64,000 nucleotides of DNA from Manganibacter manganicus (GCF_002075885.1 NZ_MDET01000059.1:62001-126000); one strand, 5' to 3'. Counted from the stretch's first letter, positions 1 to 8,131 are shown. Translations and numbers: made by a program. The notes: generated from the letters alone by a model not told the origin.

Positions 1-1
1 G

Positions 2-280
2 TCGCTGACGTTAAACACGCCCTCCAGGCGGCACGAAAAGCAATCCCCGTTGCCTGTCGTTGAGTCGCCGCAACCAAAACGTGCGAGAAGCGCCGCGCCT
101 GATGCGCTCAATGCGAACTTTGTGAAGGCCGCCCGGCGATTGAAGGCGCTCGCAAAAGCGGTACCTATGCACGGGAGCCAGCGCAGCGAGGCAAGAAGCA
201 GCGAGGCAAGAAACTGGGAACGCGTATTCGACGAAACCATCCCTGATGAGCTGGAGATCGCTGAGGCAGAAGCCAGCTGA
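2..280 (+). CDS. C-terminal part of an unidentified protein (5' end outside window)
   Basis: The reading frame is open from the first bases of the window and ends with TGA at 278-280, so this is probably the 3' end of a gene that starts upstream. A TTG at 50 would also give a 76-residue protein. The visible part is rich in Ala, Arg and Lys and ends in an acidic tail. A short direct repeat (CAGCGAGGCAAGAA, about 183-211) encodes a duplicated SEAR segment. I recognise no domain, and a spurious frame is possible. Confidence 0.3.
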   Translation, partial: SLTLNTPSRRHEKQSPLPVVESPQPKRARSAAPDALNANFVKAARRLKALAKAVPMHGSQRSEARSSEARNWERVFDETIPDELEIAEAEAS

Positions 281-548
281 CGGTGGGATCTATTAAAGCA
301 GGTTGTCCTGTATTCTGCTCGGCCAGAAGAAGGGCGTCGCCGTGGCGGTCAGGAACACTTCCGGCCGGAGACGATCGTCAAAGCTGAGGGAATGGTTGGA
401 CGCGAACTGATCGCAGCGCGTTAAATCATTCCAGCTCGAGTTCTTGATAACCGGCAGATCGAGTGCGAGCCCGTTTCCAGCATTCTCAACGACCATCGAC
501 ACTGGGTCTTGGGTCCGTTCGAAACTCCATCGCAAGCCCAGCATTGAC
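281..548. other. intergenic stretch with no convincing gene
   Basis: Together with the adjacent palindrome this makes about 310 bases between the partial first gene and the antitoxin. A minus-strand frame (293-559) is open, but its start lies inside the palindrome and its product shows no family resemblance, so I do not call it. Confidence 0.5.
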
Positions 549-580
549 ATTTCGCGCAAATTACGTAAATTGCGCGAAAT
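549..580. promoter_or_regulatory. 32-bp palindromic operator candidate in front of the toxin-antitoxin pair
   Basis: The arms are ATTTCGCGCAA (549-559) and TTGCGCGAAAT (570-580). The centre is also symmetric except for one base pair of positions, so 30 of 32 positions obey the dyad. It ends 14 bases before the antitoxin ATG. Phd/YefM antitoxins usually bind such dyads to repress their own operon, so autoregulation is the likely role; this is inferred from position and symmetry. Confidence 0.7.
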
Positions 581-594
581 GATTGGAAGTGGCC

Positions 595-849
595 ATGCCC
601 CAAGTTCGAGCAGTTCCTGCGAGCGATTTTTCGCGTAATTTTGGCAAATACCAGGACGAGGCGATCAAAGCCGGAGTGATTAACGTAACCAGCCACGGCC
701 GTGTCGTCGGCGCCTATCTCTCAGCCACGGAGCTTGAGCATTTCGAGCGCCTCAAGCGAAGAGAACGTGAAGTTCTCAAGATCGGCGAACTTGACGATGA
801 CACGCTTGCGGCGATCGAGGCGGCTGAGTACGGCGTAGAACCAAGGTGA
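595..849 (+). CDS. Phd/YefM-family antitoxin
   Basis: This 84-residue protein fits the Phd/YefM fold: an N-terminal segment with ASDFSRNFGKYQDEA, the strand VINVTSHGRVVGAYLS that normally forms the DNA-binding dimer, and a C-terminal helix (LEHFERLKRRE) that would bind the toxin. I chose the ATG at 595 because GGAAGTGG precedes it; a TTG at 583 is possible. Its TGA overlaps the GTG start of the next gene, as is usual for translationally coupled antitoxin-toxin pairs. It should neutralise the PemK-like toxin and repress the operon through the palindrome at 549-580. Confidence 0.8.
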   Translation: MPQVRAVPASDFSRNFGKYQDEAIKAGVINVTSHGRVVGAYLSATELEHFERLKRREREVLKIGELDDDTLAAIEAAEYGVEPR

Positions 850-1277
850 GGATCCCGTCTCCGAAGCCCGGCCTTGTCATTCGCTACAGCTTTTTCTGGA
901 ATTCGGAGCACGAGAGTGGTGCTGTGGAAGGTACGAAAGACCGGCCTTGCGCAATTGTCGTTGCGGTCCCTCAAGGGAAAGCTGGGCAAGTAAGCACCAT
1001 CGTCGCGCCGATCACACACAGCCCGCCTGACGACGTGAATGCGTCGCTCGAAGTCCCCGCCAATGTTTGCCGTAGCCTTGGCCTCGACGGCGCTCGGCAC
1101 TGGATCCGATTCGACGAGCTCAACCGGTTTACGTGGCCTGGGTATGATCTTCGGCTGAGGCCAGACGGCACCTACCACTATGGAATGTTACCACGCGGGC
1201 TCTTTGAAGAACTGCGAAATGGGATTGTAGCGGCGCAGAAAACTCGCCGGGCGCAGGTCGTATCTCGAGATGATTAA
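846..1277 (+). CDS. PemK/MazF-like toxin
   Basis: The 143-residue product starts with PKPGLVIRYSFFW and continues with KDRPCAIVVAV, the pattern of PemK/MazF-fold growth inhibitors (PG near the N terminus, then RPC-hydrophobic strand). In the family these are ribosome- or mRNA-targeting endoribonucleases that stop growth when the antitoxin is lost. The GTG start at 846 overlaps the antitoxin stop by four bases (GTGA). Length and gene order (antitoxin first) fit a plasmid addiction module. This subfamily is divergent, so RNase activity is inferred from fold only. Confidence 0.75.
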   Translation: MRIPSPKPGLVIRYSFFWNSEHESGAVEGTKDRPCAIVVAVPQGKAGQVSTIVAPITHSPPDDVNASLEVPANVCRSLGLDGARHWIRFDELNRFTWPGYDLRLRPDGTYHYGMLPRGLFEELRNGIVAAQKTRRAQVVSRDD

Positions 1278-1342
1278 CTGACCTGTCGTTCTATTTTGAA
1301 GGTATATCAATAAGTTAGTTCCATAAATCAAATTATGCGACT

Positions 1343-2596
1343 TTACATCGACCACAAAATCGAAAGCGGCGCCGCCTGCAATTTCTCACCGAACGGCGTC
1401 ACGCGATCATGATCGTGCAGCACCAATCCACGCACGAACCGGTCGCCGACCGCTTCCTGTAGCTGCCGCAGTCCCCGGAAATCTTGCGGTCGCACAGTTG
1501 CGGAAGCCTTCACCTCAATTCCGATGACCCGGCCACGTCGATCCTCGATCACGACGTCAACTTCGTCCTGGTCCTTTGTGCGATAGTGCGAGAAGGACAC
1601 GCGCCGTTCCGACCACGACGCCAGTTTCAAGAGTTCCGACACCACGAAACTCTCAAGCAATGCGCCAAACCTCGTCCGGTCCTCCCCAAGCACGTCAGCC
1701 TCATCCTCACGCATTGTTGCCAGGAGCCCGCTGTCGAGAAAGTGCAGCTTCGGCGTCTTGATGAGACGGCTCAACCGGTTGCTCGACCATGGCACCAAGG
1801 TCCTGACCAGAAACAGACGCTCGAGGATCGCGACATATTTCTGCGCTGTCACGCTCGATAAGCCGAGAGCCGCACCGAAGCTCGAATGATTGACCAACTG
1901 GCCCGAATGTTCCGCCAGGACCTCCAGCAGACGGGGTAAACGATCGAGTTGATCGATATTGGCAATATCGCGAACATCGCGATCGAGGATCTGGGCCACA
2001 TAATCCTCCAGCCACGCGGAGCGCCGAGACGCTGTCGTGCGTCGCAGAACCTCCGGGTAACCTCCCCGCAGAACGAGCGCGATCAGCTCATCGCCGAATA
2101 CGGTCTCTTTGCCTGCCACTGGATCTTCTCCGGCAAACAGCCGATCCAGGAGCCGTCCCGGAGTGGAGCGGATTTCGGACTGAGCAAACGGAAGCAGCGA
2201 GATCGTTGCCATTCGCCCGGCAAGCGAATCCGCGATGGCTGGCACCGTGGCAATGTTGGCCGAACCGGTTAACAGGAATCTGCCAGGCTCCTCGTTTTGG
2301 TCAACGCTTTCCTTGATCGCCAGCATCAATTCCGGCACCCGCTGGACTTCGTCGATTATGGCGCGGTCGAGTCCTCTGACGAACCCGACGGGGTCAGCAC
2401 GTGCCGCGCCCAATGCGCCCGCGTCATCAAGGGTGATGTAAGGTCGATCATCACCGGATAACTGTCTGGCGAGGGTCGTCTTCCCCGCCTGACGCGGGCC
2501 AACGATTAGGACCACGCGTGTGTCGTCGAGTGCGGTCTCGACCAGAGGCCGAACTTTACGGTCGATAATGTGGCGCGGAGATGCTGAAGAAGTCAT
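1343..2596 (-). CDS. DUF4143-type AAA ATPase
   Basis: The 417-residue protein has a Walker A motif GPRQAGKTT at residues 33-41, Walker B AIIDE at 79-83 and a sensor-like LLTGSAN, followed by the DUF4143 region. Near the C terminus EVDVVIE and GIEVKAS form the core of a PD-(D/E)xK nuclease-like fold. These ATPases are common in plasmids and genomic islands; their substrate is unknown and some are suspected defence or toxin-like proteins. I chose ATG 2596 rather than an upstream in-frame start because the added residues look non-coding. Confidence 0.85.
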   Translation of the reverse strand: MTSSASPRHIIDRKVRPLVETALDDTRVVLIVGPRQAGKTTLARQLSGDDRPYITLDDAGALGAARADPVGFVRGLDRAIIDEVQRVPELMLAIKESVDQNEEPGRFLLTGSANIATVPAIADSLAGRMATISLLPFAQSEIRSTPGRLLDRLFAGEDPVAGKETVFGDELIALVLRGGYPEVLRRTTASRRSAWLEDYVAQILDRDVRDIANIDQLDRLPRLLEVLAEHSGQLVNHSSFGAALGLSSVTAQKYVAILERLFLVRTLVPWSSNRLSRLIKTPKLHFLDSGLLATMREDEADVLGEDRTRFGALLESFVVSELLKLASWSERRVSFSHYRTKDQDEVDVVIEDRRGRVIGIEVKASATVRPQDFRGLRQLQEAVGDRFVRGLVLHDHDRVTPFGEKLQAAPLSILWSM

Positions 2597-2888
2597 GCGA
2601 CTATCTTTAACGCATATTCCGTCTGTTTTAAAGCATATGACCGTCTGATTTAAATTGCGCGACCAGGATCGGCACGAAGGCGAGCGTCGAGCTCCTGCCA
2701 CCGGCCGATCCTAACCCGGTCCTGGGAGGACCGAAAGTTCTGTGCCAAACATATGTCGGCGGTTCAAGCCCGAGCCCGCCAGCCTCCGGCCGGTATGAGG
2801 ACATCATATCCGGAGCGAGCTCTGGAAACTTTCTAAAACCGCTTTATACTGCGTCGCTGTTTACTGCGTATTCTGGTCCGTCTCAGCT

Positions 2889-3143
2889 ATGAAGCTGAGG
2901 ACGGTGGTGGCGCAGAACCTGCGACGGATGCGCCACATCAAGGGGATGTCGCAGGAAGAATTGGCCGCGCACGCTGGCCTGTACCGTACCTATGTCGGCC
3001 ATCTGGAGCGTGAGGTCCACTCTCCCACGGTCGACATGCTGGAGAAGTTGGCGGAGATTCTGGACGTTGCCCCGACCGACTTCTTCATCGATCCGCCCCC
3101 GCCGATCCCGCCGCCGCCCCCACGCAAGCGAAAACGAGCCTGA
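2889..3143 (+). CDS. XRE-family DNA-binding regulator (first of a tandem pair)
   Basis: This 84-residue protein has one helix-turn-helix covering residues 6-62 (VAQNLRRMRHIKGMSQEELA, then LYRTYVGHLEREV). After FFID it ends in a proline run and a basic RKRKRA tail. It may regulate the nearby mobilization genes. A second XRE domain follows directly in the +1 frame. The C run at 3117-3121 lies exactly where an extra base would separate the two, so the natural product may be one two-domain protein. Confidence 0.75.
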   Translation: MKLRTVVAQNLRRMRHIKGMSQEELAAHAGLYRTYVGHLEREVHSPTVDMLEKLAEILDVAPTDFFIDPPPPIPPPPPRKRKRA

Positions 3144-3486
3144 CTGTGTCGATATCATCGTTGGAGAGCGACTGCGCGCCCGCCGCCAATCGCTCGGTAT
3201 GAGTCAAAGGCAGACGGGAGAGCTGATCGGCGTCAGCTACCAGCAAGTTCAGAAGTACGAGCAAGGCAAGAACCGCATTTCGTTGGCCACACTGGTGCGT
3301 GCAGCCGAGGCTATGGATGTTCCGTTGTCATTCTTTCTCGAAGGTGTCGGGCCGACGCTGCCGCAACCGGTATGGCCGGAGTTGAATCGACGCGACATTG
3401 CAATCGTGAAGGCACTATTAACGGTCCAGGATCAGAAGGTTCGTGCTGCGTTACGCATCCTTATTCGGGCGCTTGCAGAAGAATAA
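3067..3486 (+). CDS. XRE-family regulator (second of pair; start unclear, maybe fused to the first)
   Basis: From about codon 3150 the frame encodes a clear XRE domain: VGERLRARRQSLGMSQ, then GVSYQQVQKYEQGKNRISLA, then VPLSFFLEG, typical of rhizobial XRE proteins that begin about 12 residues before VGxRLR. No ATG or GTG exists at that place; the nearest in-frame start is a TTG at 3067 inside the preceding gene. Removing one C from the run at 3117-3121 would join it to the upstream HTH. The stop at 3484-3486 is secure, the start is not. Confidence 0.6.
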   Translation: MPRPTSSSIRPRRSRRRPHASENEPDCVDIIVGERLRARRQSLGMSQRQTGELIGVSYQQVQKYEQGKNRISLATLVRAAEAMDVPLSFFLEGVGPTLPQPVWPELNRRDIAIVKALLTVQDQKVRAALRILIRALAEE

Positions 3487-3681
3487 TTCTCATTGTTCCT
3501 CATCACACGCCGGGCGATATGTTGAGCGTGTACAGGGCATTCGTGAGCTATCTCGACATTCGGCCGCGACCACACCAGAGACCGGCGCCGGCCGCATCCG
3601 ATCCTCGTTCTTCCGACATCGATGGCAATGCATCCCGCATTGTCGCGAACGCAATCGAGAAGAGGCTGACAGCAATCCCGG

Positions 3682-3900
3682 TCAACCGAGCACAAAATCC
3701 CTGACGGGCGCCACCCAACTGTCCACAATGCGGTAGACGTCAACAAGCCAGGCTTCGAGCGCTCCAAGCTGCGGCCCAAAATAGATCAGCGGCCCGAGGA
3801 TAATGAAGGCCAGGATGGCCACCGAAATAAATCCATCCGGACGATCTTCCAGACCCTCGGGCGGAGGAAGCAGATTATTTCGCCAATCGTCCTTCATCAT
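3682..3900 (-). CDS. small single-span membrane protein downstream of the relaxase
   Basis: The 72-residue product has a hydrophilic N terminus (MMKDDWRNNLLPPPEGLEDR) and one hydrophobic span at about residues 24-44 (ISVAILAFIILGPLIYFG). It starts 6 bases after the relaxase stop and is probably the last gene of the mobC-relaxase transcript. A role in transfer, such as membrane anchoring of the relaxosome, is possible from position alone; I recognise no family. Confidence 0.55.
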   Translation of the reverse strand: MMKDDWRNNLLPPPEGLEDRPDGFISVAILAFIILGPLIYFGPQLGALEAWLVDVYRIVDSWVAPVRDFVLG

Positions 3901-3906
3901 CCTCTC

Positions 3907-6411
3907 CTACCGATCCCGGTCATCACGGTCGCGGTCTTCGCGTTCCTGAAGTTCCAGTTCGATCTGCCGAAGTCGCGGCACATGCTGCTGTGGCGGATCG
4001 GATCGGGCATGTTCCGCGTCGAGGGCCGGTTTCCTTTCGGCGGCTCGTTCATCTGGATGCTTTGGACGCTGCTCCGACGGCATCGCCGCCTGCTGCTCGG
4101 CAACATGATCATCCTGCTCCGGCGTCGAATGGACGTCCTGAACCGGATCGCGCTGCTGCTCGGCTTCGGCTACTTCCGAGGACCCGCCGGGCTTGCCGTC
4201 ATGCCGGCTGTTCGAGCTGGAGCTGATTGAAGCGGACTCCCTATCCTTATCAACTCCTCTATCATATCGCTCCATCTCCTCACGACGCCGGGTTTCCATA
4301 TTGATCGCGAATTCCAGGTCGATCCGCTTCTCCGCAGCTTCCAGAATATAACCATTCCCGTCCAGCGCCTCCTTGGCAGCGCGGTCGAGCAATTCGGAAT
4401 GTCTCTTTTCGGCCTCGATCAGCTTTACCATGCGTGCATCATACTCGGCGTCGGTTTCTTGCATGCTGTAGGTGCCTGAGCCGTAATCATTGCGCACTTC
4501 GGGCTCGCGGAGTGTCGCGACGGTCGTCACAGCTGTGTCGATCCGCAAGAACAATTCGTCACCAACACGAACGGCGTCCTCACCATGGTGCGCGACATCG
4601 CCACGATCACGTGGCGCTTCCTGCCGCATGTCGTGCAGATCCGCGGCGACCTGTCTTTCCGAGAACTCAAGATATTCGCGGCGGACATCCACAACATCGC
4701 GCGCAGCTGCAGCCACGTCCTCGAAGCTCGTGCGATCGGATTCATCGATCGATTGCTCGACGCTGGAGAGTACATCCTCGACGCGCTTTTCGTAGGCCTC
4801 GAATTCCGGACGCGTCATCTCTCGCATCTGTCCATCCTCACCATTCACGAGTTGAGTCAACTCTATCATATTTGTGGTATTTTTGACAGCCTCTTGCCCA
4901 GATCCCGTAAAAATATGATCTGTTTGGTTGATACCCGCAATACCTTCGAGGCGCGCCTTTTGCAGCATCGCGAACTTGCCTTCAGAGATGCCCGGCTCTT
5001 CGTTCGCGAGATCATTCCAGACCTCCGCCGCCGTCGCCGTGTACTGCCTGCTCCGGTCAGTGGCTGCGAGGCTCACCTCGTTCGAGCGCTTTGCCTGATA
5101 GCGGGTATACGCGGCATGGCTCGTGCCTTCGTGCTCAGTCCGGCCGCGATAATTGACGGGCCGCACCTGATTGCGGGTGTAGGCCGGCGCGCTGGCAAAC
5201 TCGCGGCGGTCGGTCAGCTCCATGTCGATGCCCTGCTCCCGCGCCTTCTCGGCCATCACGGAGCGCCATTCCCGGAACAGCTGCGGGCTGGTGACGATCC
5301 GCTCCCCCGTTTCCGAGCGCATGGTGACGATCGCATGGGCATGGATATGCGGGCGCTTGCCGCCTTCCGCCATCTCTTTCGGGTCGAGTGCTGGATCATG
5401 GACGGCAAACACATAGCGGTGCCCGGTGAACTGTTCTCCGAGGAACTCGCGGACCGCGCCTTCGAACGCGGCCGCATCCGTACCTGCACGCGCCGAGACA
5501 ATCAGGTGCATGACGTCCCTGCCCTTGCGGCTGTGCAACTCCTTGCGCCATTCCTTCTGGACCAGATCGCCGGCCTGCGTCGCATCACCGATCAACCGGC
5601 CGGTGTCATCGCGAACCTCGCCGTCGGTGCCAGCGACCAATTCCCTGACACGCGCGGCACCCCATTCCACACCATTGCCATAACCGTGGAACCGAAACCG
5701 TGCCGCGACGTCCCGGCCGACTTCGGTATCGTCATAGCGCTGCTGAACGATATCCGCAGCTTTCCGGTCACCGGTCAGCCGCTCGCTCTGCCCATCGCGC
5801 AGAACAACGACGCCCCTCACAGAAAGCTCACCTGGCGATCGCTCGCGAGCGGTATAGACGAACCGTCGATCACCAAATCCGGATCGCAGGATTTCGTGCA
5901 ACTGGTCGTCCCGGTCGACGTCATTGCGCAGCGAGGCTGCATCGATCGAAACATGGAAGACACCGAGGTCCCGGCTGGCAACACGATTGTCGAAGAGATG
6001 TTCCCACTCGGCCCGCTGTTCAGCGAGCGCATCCTTGCCGAAAACACGTTCGCCGCGCTCGTTTTCAACGGCAAGTTCCCCTTCTCGCGACGTGTAGCTC
6101 ATCATCGCCCCTGCACGTGAACCACCGCCATAGGAGGCGAGCTTGACCACGGCCGGTTGACTTCCGCGCGCCAGCGCCGCGAAGCGTGTCCGCATCGAGC
6201 GGCCGGCAGACGCTGCACCAGCACGGCTCCCACCGCCCCGGAGCCGCGCGCGACCAAAACCGCCCGACCCTTCATCCGGGAGCCGCGACGCCCCTCCTCT
6301 TCGCGGCTCGTCCCAATCGCTCTTGTCGACCTTGCCAAGCTGCATTTCATGCGTCAGCGCGGCGCGGCGGCGCTCCCACTCCCATTCGAAGGAACCGGGT
6401 AGGAATTCCAT
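3907..6411 (-). CDS. relaxase / mobilization nuclease (MOBP-like)
   Basis: The 834-residue protein carries the metal-binding triple-histidine motif of conjugative relaxases (KRPHIHAHAIVTM, His 355, 357 and 359), preceded by MHLIVSAR and AVHDP strands. Tyrosines near residues 94 and 106 are candidates for the nicking tyrosine. The C-terminal 300 residues are charged and low-complexity, ending in RDRDDRDR. It would cut one strand at oriT, stay attached to the 5' end and lead it into the recipient. The upstream mobC overlaps its start by one base (TGATG). A plus-strand frame of 511 codons runs antisense through it and is a shadow. Confidence 0.9.
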   Translation of the reverse strand: MEFLPGSFEWEWERRRAALTHEMQLGKVDKSDWDEPRRGGASRLPDEGSGGFGRARLRGGGSRAGAASAGRSMRTRFAALARGSQPAVVKLASYGGGSRAGAMMSYTSREGELAVENERGERVFGKDALAEQRAEWEHLFDNRVASRDLGVFHVSIDAASLRNDVDRDDQLHEILRSGFGDRRFVYTARERSPGELSVRGVVVLRDGQSERLTGDRKAADIVQQRYDDTEVGRDVAARFRFHGYGNGVEWGAARVRELVAGTDGEVRDDTGRLIGDATQAGDLVQKEWRKELHSRKGRDVMHLIVSARAGTDAAAFEGAVREFLGEQFTGHRYVFAVHDPALDPKEMAEGGKRPHIHAHAIVTMRSETGERIVTSPQLFREWRSVMAEKAREQGIDMELTDRREFASAPAYTRNQVRPVNYRGRTEHEGTSHAAYTRYQAKRSNEVSLAATDRSRQYTATAAEVWNDLANEEPGISEGKFAMLQKARLEGIAGINQTDHIFTGSGQEAVKNTTNMIELTQLVNGEDGQMREMTRPEFEAYEKRVEDVLSSVEQSIDESDRTSFEDVAAAARDVVDVRREYLEFSERQVAADLHDMRQEAPRDRGDVAHHGEDAVRVGDELFLRIDTAVTTVATLREPEVRNDYGSGTYSMQETDAEYDARMVKLIEAEKRHSELLDRAAKEALDGNGYILEAAEKRIDLEFAINMETRRREEMERYDRGVDKDRESASISSSSNSRHDGKPGGSSEVAEAEQQRDPVQDVHSTPEQDDHVAEQQAAMPSEQRPKHPDERAAERKPALDAEHARSDPPQQHVPRLRQIELELQEREDRDRDDRDR

Positions 6412-6812
6412 CAGACGCCCTCCCCACGCCGGGTTGCCGCCGAACGCCTGGTCATTTCTGCCAGCTCGGCCGCGAGAGCCGTCGCCACCCCATGCGCATC
6501 CCTGATGCTGTCTGCGACGTCTCCTTCAGCGGGCACCCGGCCAATATTAATGGCGCGCGCGATCTGATTGAGGTTCCCGCCGATCGCGCGCATGCCAGCG
6601 GCTAGCACGCCGAGCACGGCGCGATCCCCCTCCCCAAGGAAGGGTCGCACACCGGCGCCTTCCATCGAAAGCGACCGCACGAAAGCGGAAAGGGTCATGT
6701 CGGCTGCGCTTGCCGCCTCCTCCAAAGCACCGAACTCGGCCGGAGAAAAGCGGATATGCGCCACCCTGTCCTTCCTTTTCGACGCTTCTGAACGGCTGGG
6801 GTCCATCGCCAA
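6411..6812 (-). CDS. mobC: MobC-like relaxosome accessory protein
   Basis: The 133-residue protein has an N-terminal ribbon-helix-helix-like segment (RVAHIRFSPAEFGALEEAA, then MTLSAFVRSLS). Its second half (LGVLAAGMRAIGGNLNQIARAIN) is the MobC signature with the GxNLNQIA box. MobC proteins bind next to the nic site and help the relaxase open the DNA. It is read away from the oriT candidate at 6852-6912 and is coupled to the relaxase gene through a TGATG overlap. Confidence 0.88.
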   Translation of the reverse strand: MAMDPSRSEASKRKDRVAHIRFSPAEFGALEEAASAADMTLSAFVRSLSMEGAGVRPFLGEGDRAVLGVLAAGMRAIGGNLNQIARAINIGRVPAEGDVADSIRDAHGVATALAAELAEMTRRSAATRRGEGV

Positions 6813-6835
6813 TCATACCTTTGATCATGGTGGTT

Positions 6836-6912
6836 GCGGCCGCAGGCCGCGGATCGAGGGCTTGTCCCTCGATCGTTAGGAAAAATGTATCACATTTTTC
6901 CGTATCCTGCCA
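6836..6912 (+). other. oriT: candidate origin of transfer (oriT) with RP4/T-border-type nic sequence
   Basis: Between mobC and parA lie two perfect inverted repeats: GATCGAGGG/CCCTCGATC (6852-6860 and 6866-6874) and GGAAAAATGT/ACATTTTTCC (6879-6888 and 6892-6901). Directly after the second comes TATCCTGCCA (6903-6912), which matches the nic region of IncP plasmids and of T-DNA borders (cut after ATCCTG). The predicted nick is between 6909 and 6910 on the plus strand, so parA would enter first and the mobilization genes last, the usual polarity. Activity is inferred from motif and context. Confidence 0.75.
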
Positions 6913-6970
6913 ACCTAATATGTTTTTATTAATCGCAATATCTAACAAAATTCACATTTTTACGTATCAA
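6891..6970 (+). repeat. imperfect direct repeat flanking the nic region
   Basis: CACATTTTTCCGTATCC (6891-6907) recurs as CACATTTTTACGTATCA (6953-6969). The first copy includes half of the oriT hairpin and runs into the nic sequence; the second lies in the AT-rich stretch towards parA. It may be a second protein-binding site for the relaxosome or a decayed oriT copy. Confidence 0.5.
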
Positions 6971-6995
6971 TAACATTGTCTTTTTCCATGTTCAT

Positions 6996-7059
6996 GTGTT
7001 CCCATATCAGTGTGAATCCACGTCCACATGGAAATGGATTCATGTGTCAGTGGAAACAC
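6996..7059. promoter_or_regulatory. nested inverted repeats in front of parA (operator or centromere candidate)
   Basis: Outer arms GTGTTCCC (6996-7003) and GGAAACAC (7052-7059) differ at one position. Inner arms GAATCCA (7014-7020) and TGGATTC (7035-7041) are perfect. The block ends about 20 bases before the parA start. Such nested repeats are often partition or autoregulation sites; the function is inferred from position. Confidence 0.45.
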
Positions 7060-7079
7060 CTTTTTGGGGAGATGAGCCG

Positions 7080-7784
7080 ATGCCCATCGTAATCGCCGCC
7101 ATCAACGGCAAGGGAGGAGCTGGCAAGACCACCGCTCTGATGAACATTGCCGGCGAATATGCCCTGCGGGGTAGGCGCGTTGCCATGATCGACATGGACG
7201 CCCGCAACAACCTCATGAAATGGTGGACGGACTGCCAGGAAAAGGATGCCCAGCCTGAGGATGTCGAAGTCTACAGCCACAAGACGGCGAGAGGGCTGGA
7301 ACGATGGATGAAAGAAAACGCGACTGCGTTCGACCATGTGCTGATCGACACGCCGGGCGAGGACACAGCGCTCGTTGATCCCGTGATCGCCTTCGCCGAT
7401 CTGGTGATCTCGCCGATCCAGCCCTCCAAGCGGGAAGTGCTCGGAGCTATCGACAGTTTTCAGAACGTGCTGCGTGTGAACGAGGCGCTCGGCCGCAACT
7501 GCCGGCACGGCGTGTTGCGGACCCGCATCACTGTGACGGTGCGCCACACGGAACTGTATCGGAAAATCAGGCCGATCATCGAAGATAAGGTCGGGACCTA
7601 TCTGTTCCGCACCGAGGTATTCGAGCGCAACGTCTATAAGGACATCCACAACGGCATCGGCACGCTTCAGATGCTGGAGGTGACGGAGGCGATCGCCAAG
7701 GCACGAAGGGAGACGCAGGCGCTGGTCGGCGAGGTCGACGAAGTGCTGCTGTCGGGCAAGGCCATAGCGAGAGGTGCGGCATGA
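7080..7784 (+). CDS. parA: ParA-family partition ATPase
   Basis: The 234-residue protein starts MPIVIAAINGKGGAGKTTA, with the deviant Walker A motif KGGAGKT at 11-17 and its signature lysine, then MIDMDARNNLMKW and LIDTPGE typical of small ParA/VirC1-like ATPases. It would form ATP-dependent filaments or gradients that position the element, or, like VirC1, promote relaxosome assembly next to oriT. I chose ATG 7080 because GGGGAGATGAG precedes it. The next gene overlaps by four bases (ATGA). Confidence 0.88.
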   Translation: MPIVIAAINGKGGAGKTTALMNIAGEYALRGRRVAMIDMDARNNLMKWWTDCQEKDAQPEDVEVYSHKTARGLERWMKENATAFDHVLIDTPGEDTALVDPVIAFADLVISPIQPSKREVLGAIDSFQNVLRVNEALGRNCRHGVLRTRITVTVRHTELYRKIRPIIEDKVGTYLFRTEVFERNVYKDIHNGIGTLQMLEVTEAIAKARRETQALVGEVDEVLLSGKAIARGAA

Positions 7785-8131
7785 GCAGGAAGGAGAGCCT
7801 GTCGCTTGACGAGTTTGCGACTGCACCGCGCAGGCAGCGCCCGGCACCAGCGTTGACGCCAACCGCGATCGAACGCCCGATCAATGAAGAAGCCGTGTCG
7901 AAACCGATCGAGGGAGCCGAGCCCGAGAAGGGTGAGGTATCCAGCGAGGCGAGCAAGGCGCTGCGCCAGATGAAGCGGGAGCGGATGAAAGGAGCTAGCC
8001 ATTTCGTAAACGTCAATCTCGACCGTGAGACGAAGCGACGGCTGAAACTGGCCTCGTTCAACCTGGACACCTCCATGCAGGCGATCATGGAGAAGGCGAT
8101 CCGGCAGTATCTCGACGCGAATGGTTACTGA
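7781..8131 (+). CDS. small DNA-binding partner of ParA (ribbon-helix-helix-like)
   Basis: The 116-residue product has a disordered, charged first half and a C-terminal segment (HFVNVNLDRETKRRLKLASFN, then MQAIMEKAIRQYL) that fits a ribbon-helix-helix DNA-binding domain. The ATG overlaps the parA stop, so the two are translationally coupled. In small plasmid partition systems the second gene is the centromere-binding protein; here it would replace ParB and could bind the repeats at 6996-7059. Confidence 0.7.
   Translation: MSRKESLSLDEFATAPRRQRPAPALTPTAIERPINEEAVSKPIEGAEPEKGEVSSEASKALRQMKRERMKGASHFVNVNLDRETKRRLKLASFNLDTSMQAIMEKAIRQYLDANGY

Noticed and set aside
293..559. 88-codon minus-strand frame
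   Set aside because: Its start lies inside the operator palindrome and no family resemblance is visible.
4585..6120. 511-codon open frame on the plus strand
   Set aside because: It is antisense to the relaxase gene; the relaxase has clear motifs and the antisense product has none. High GC removes stops from the opposite strand.
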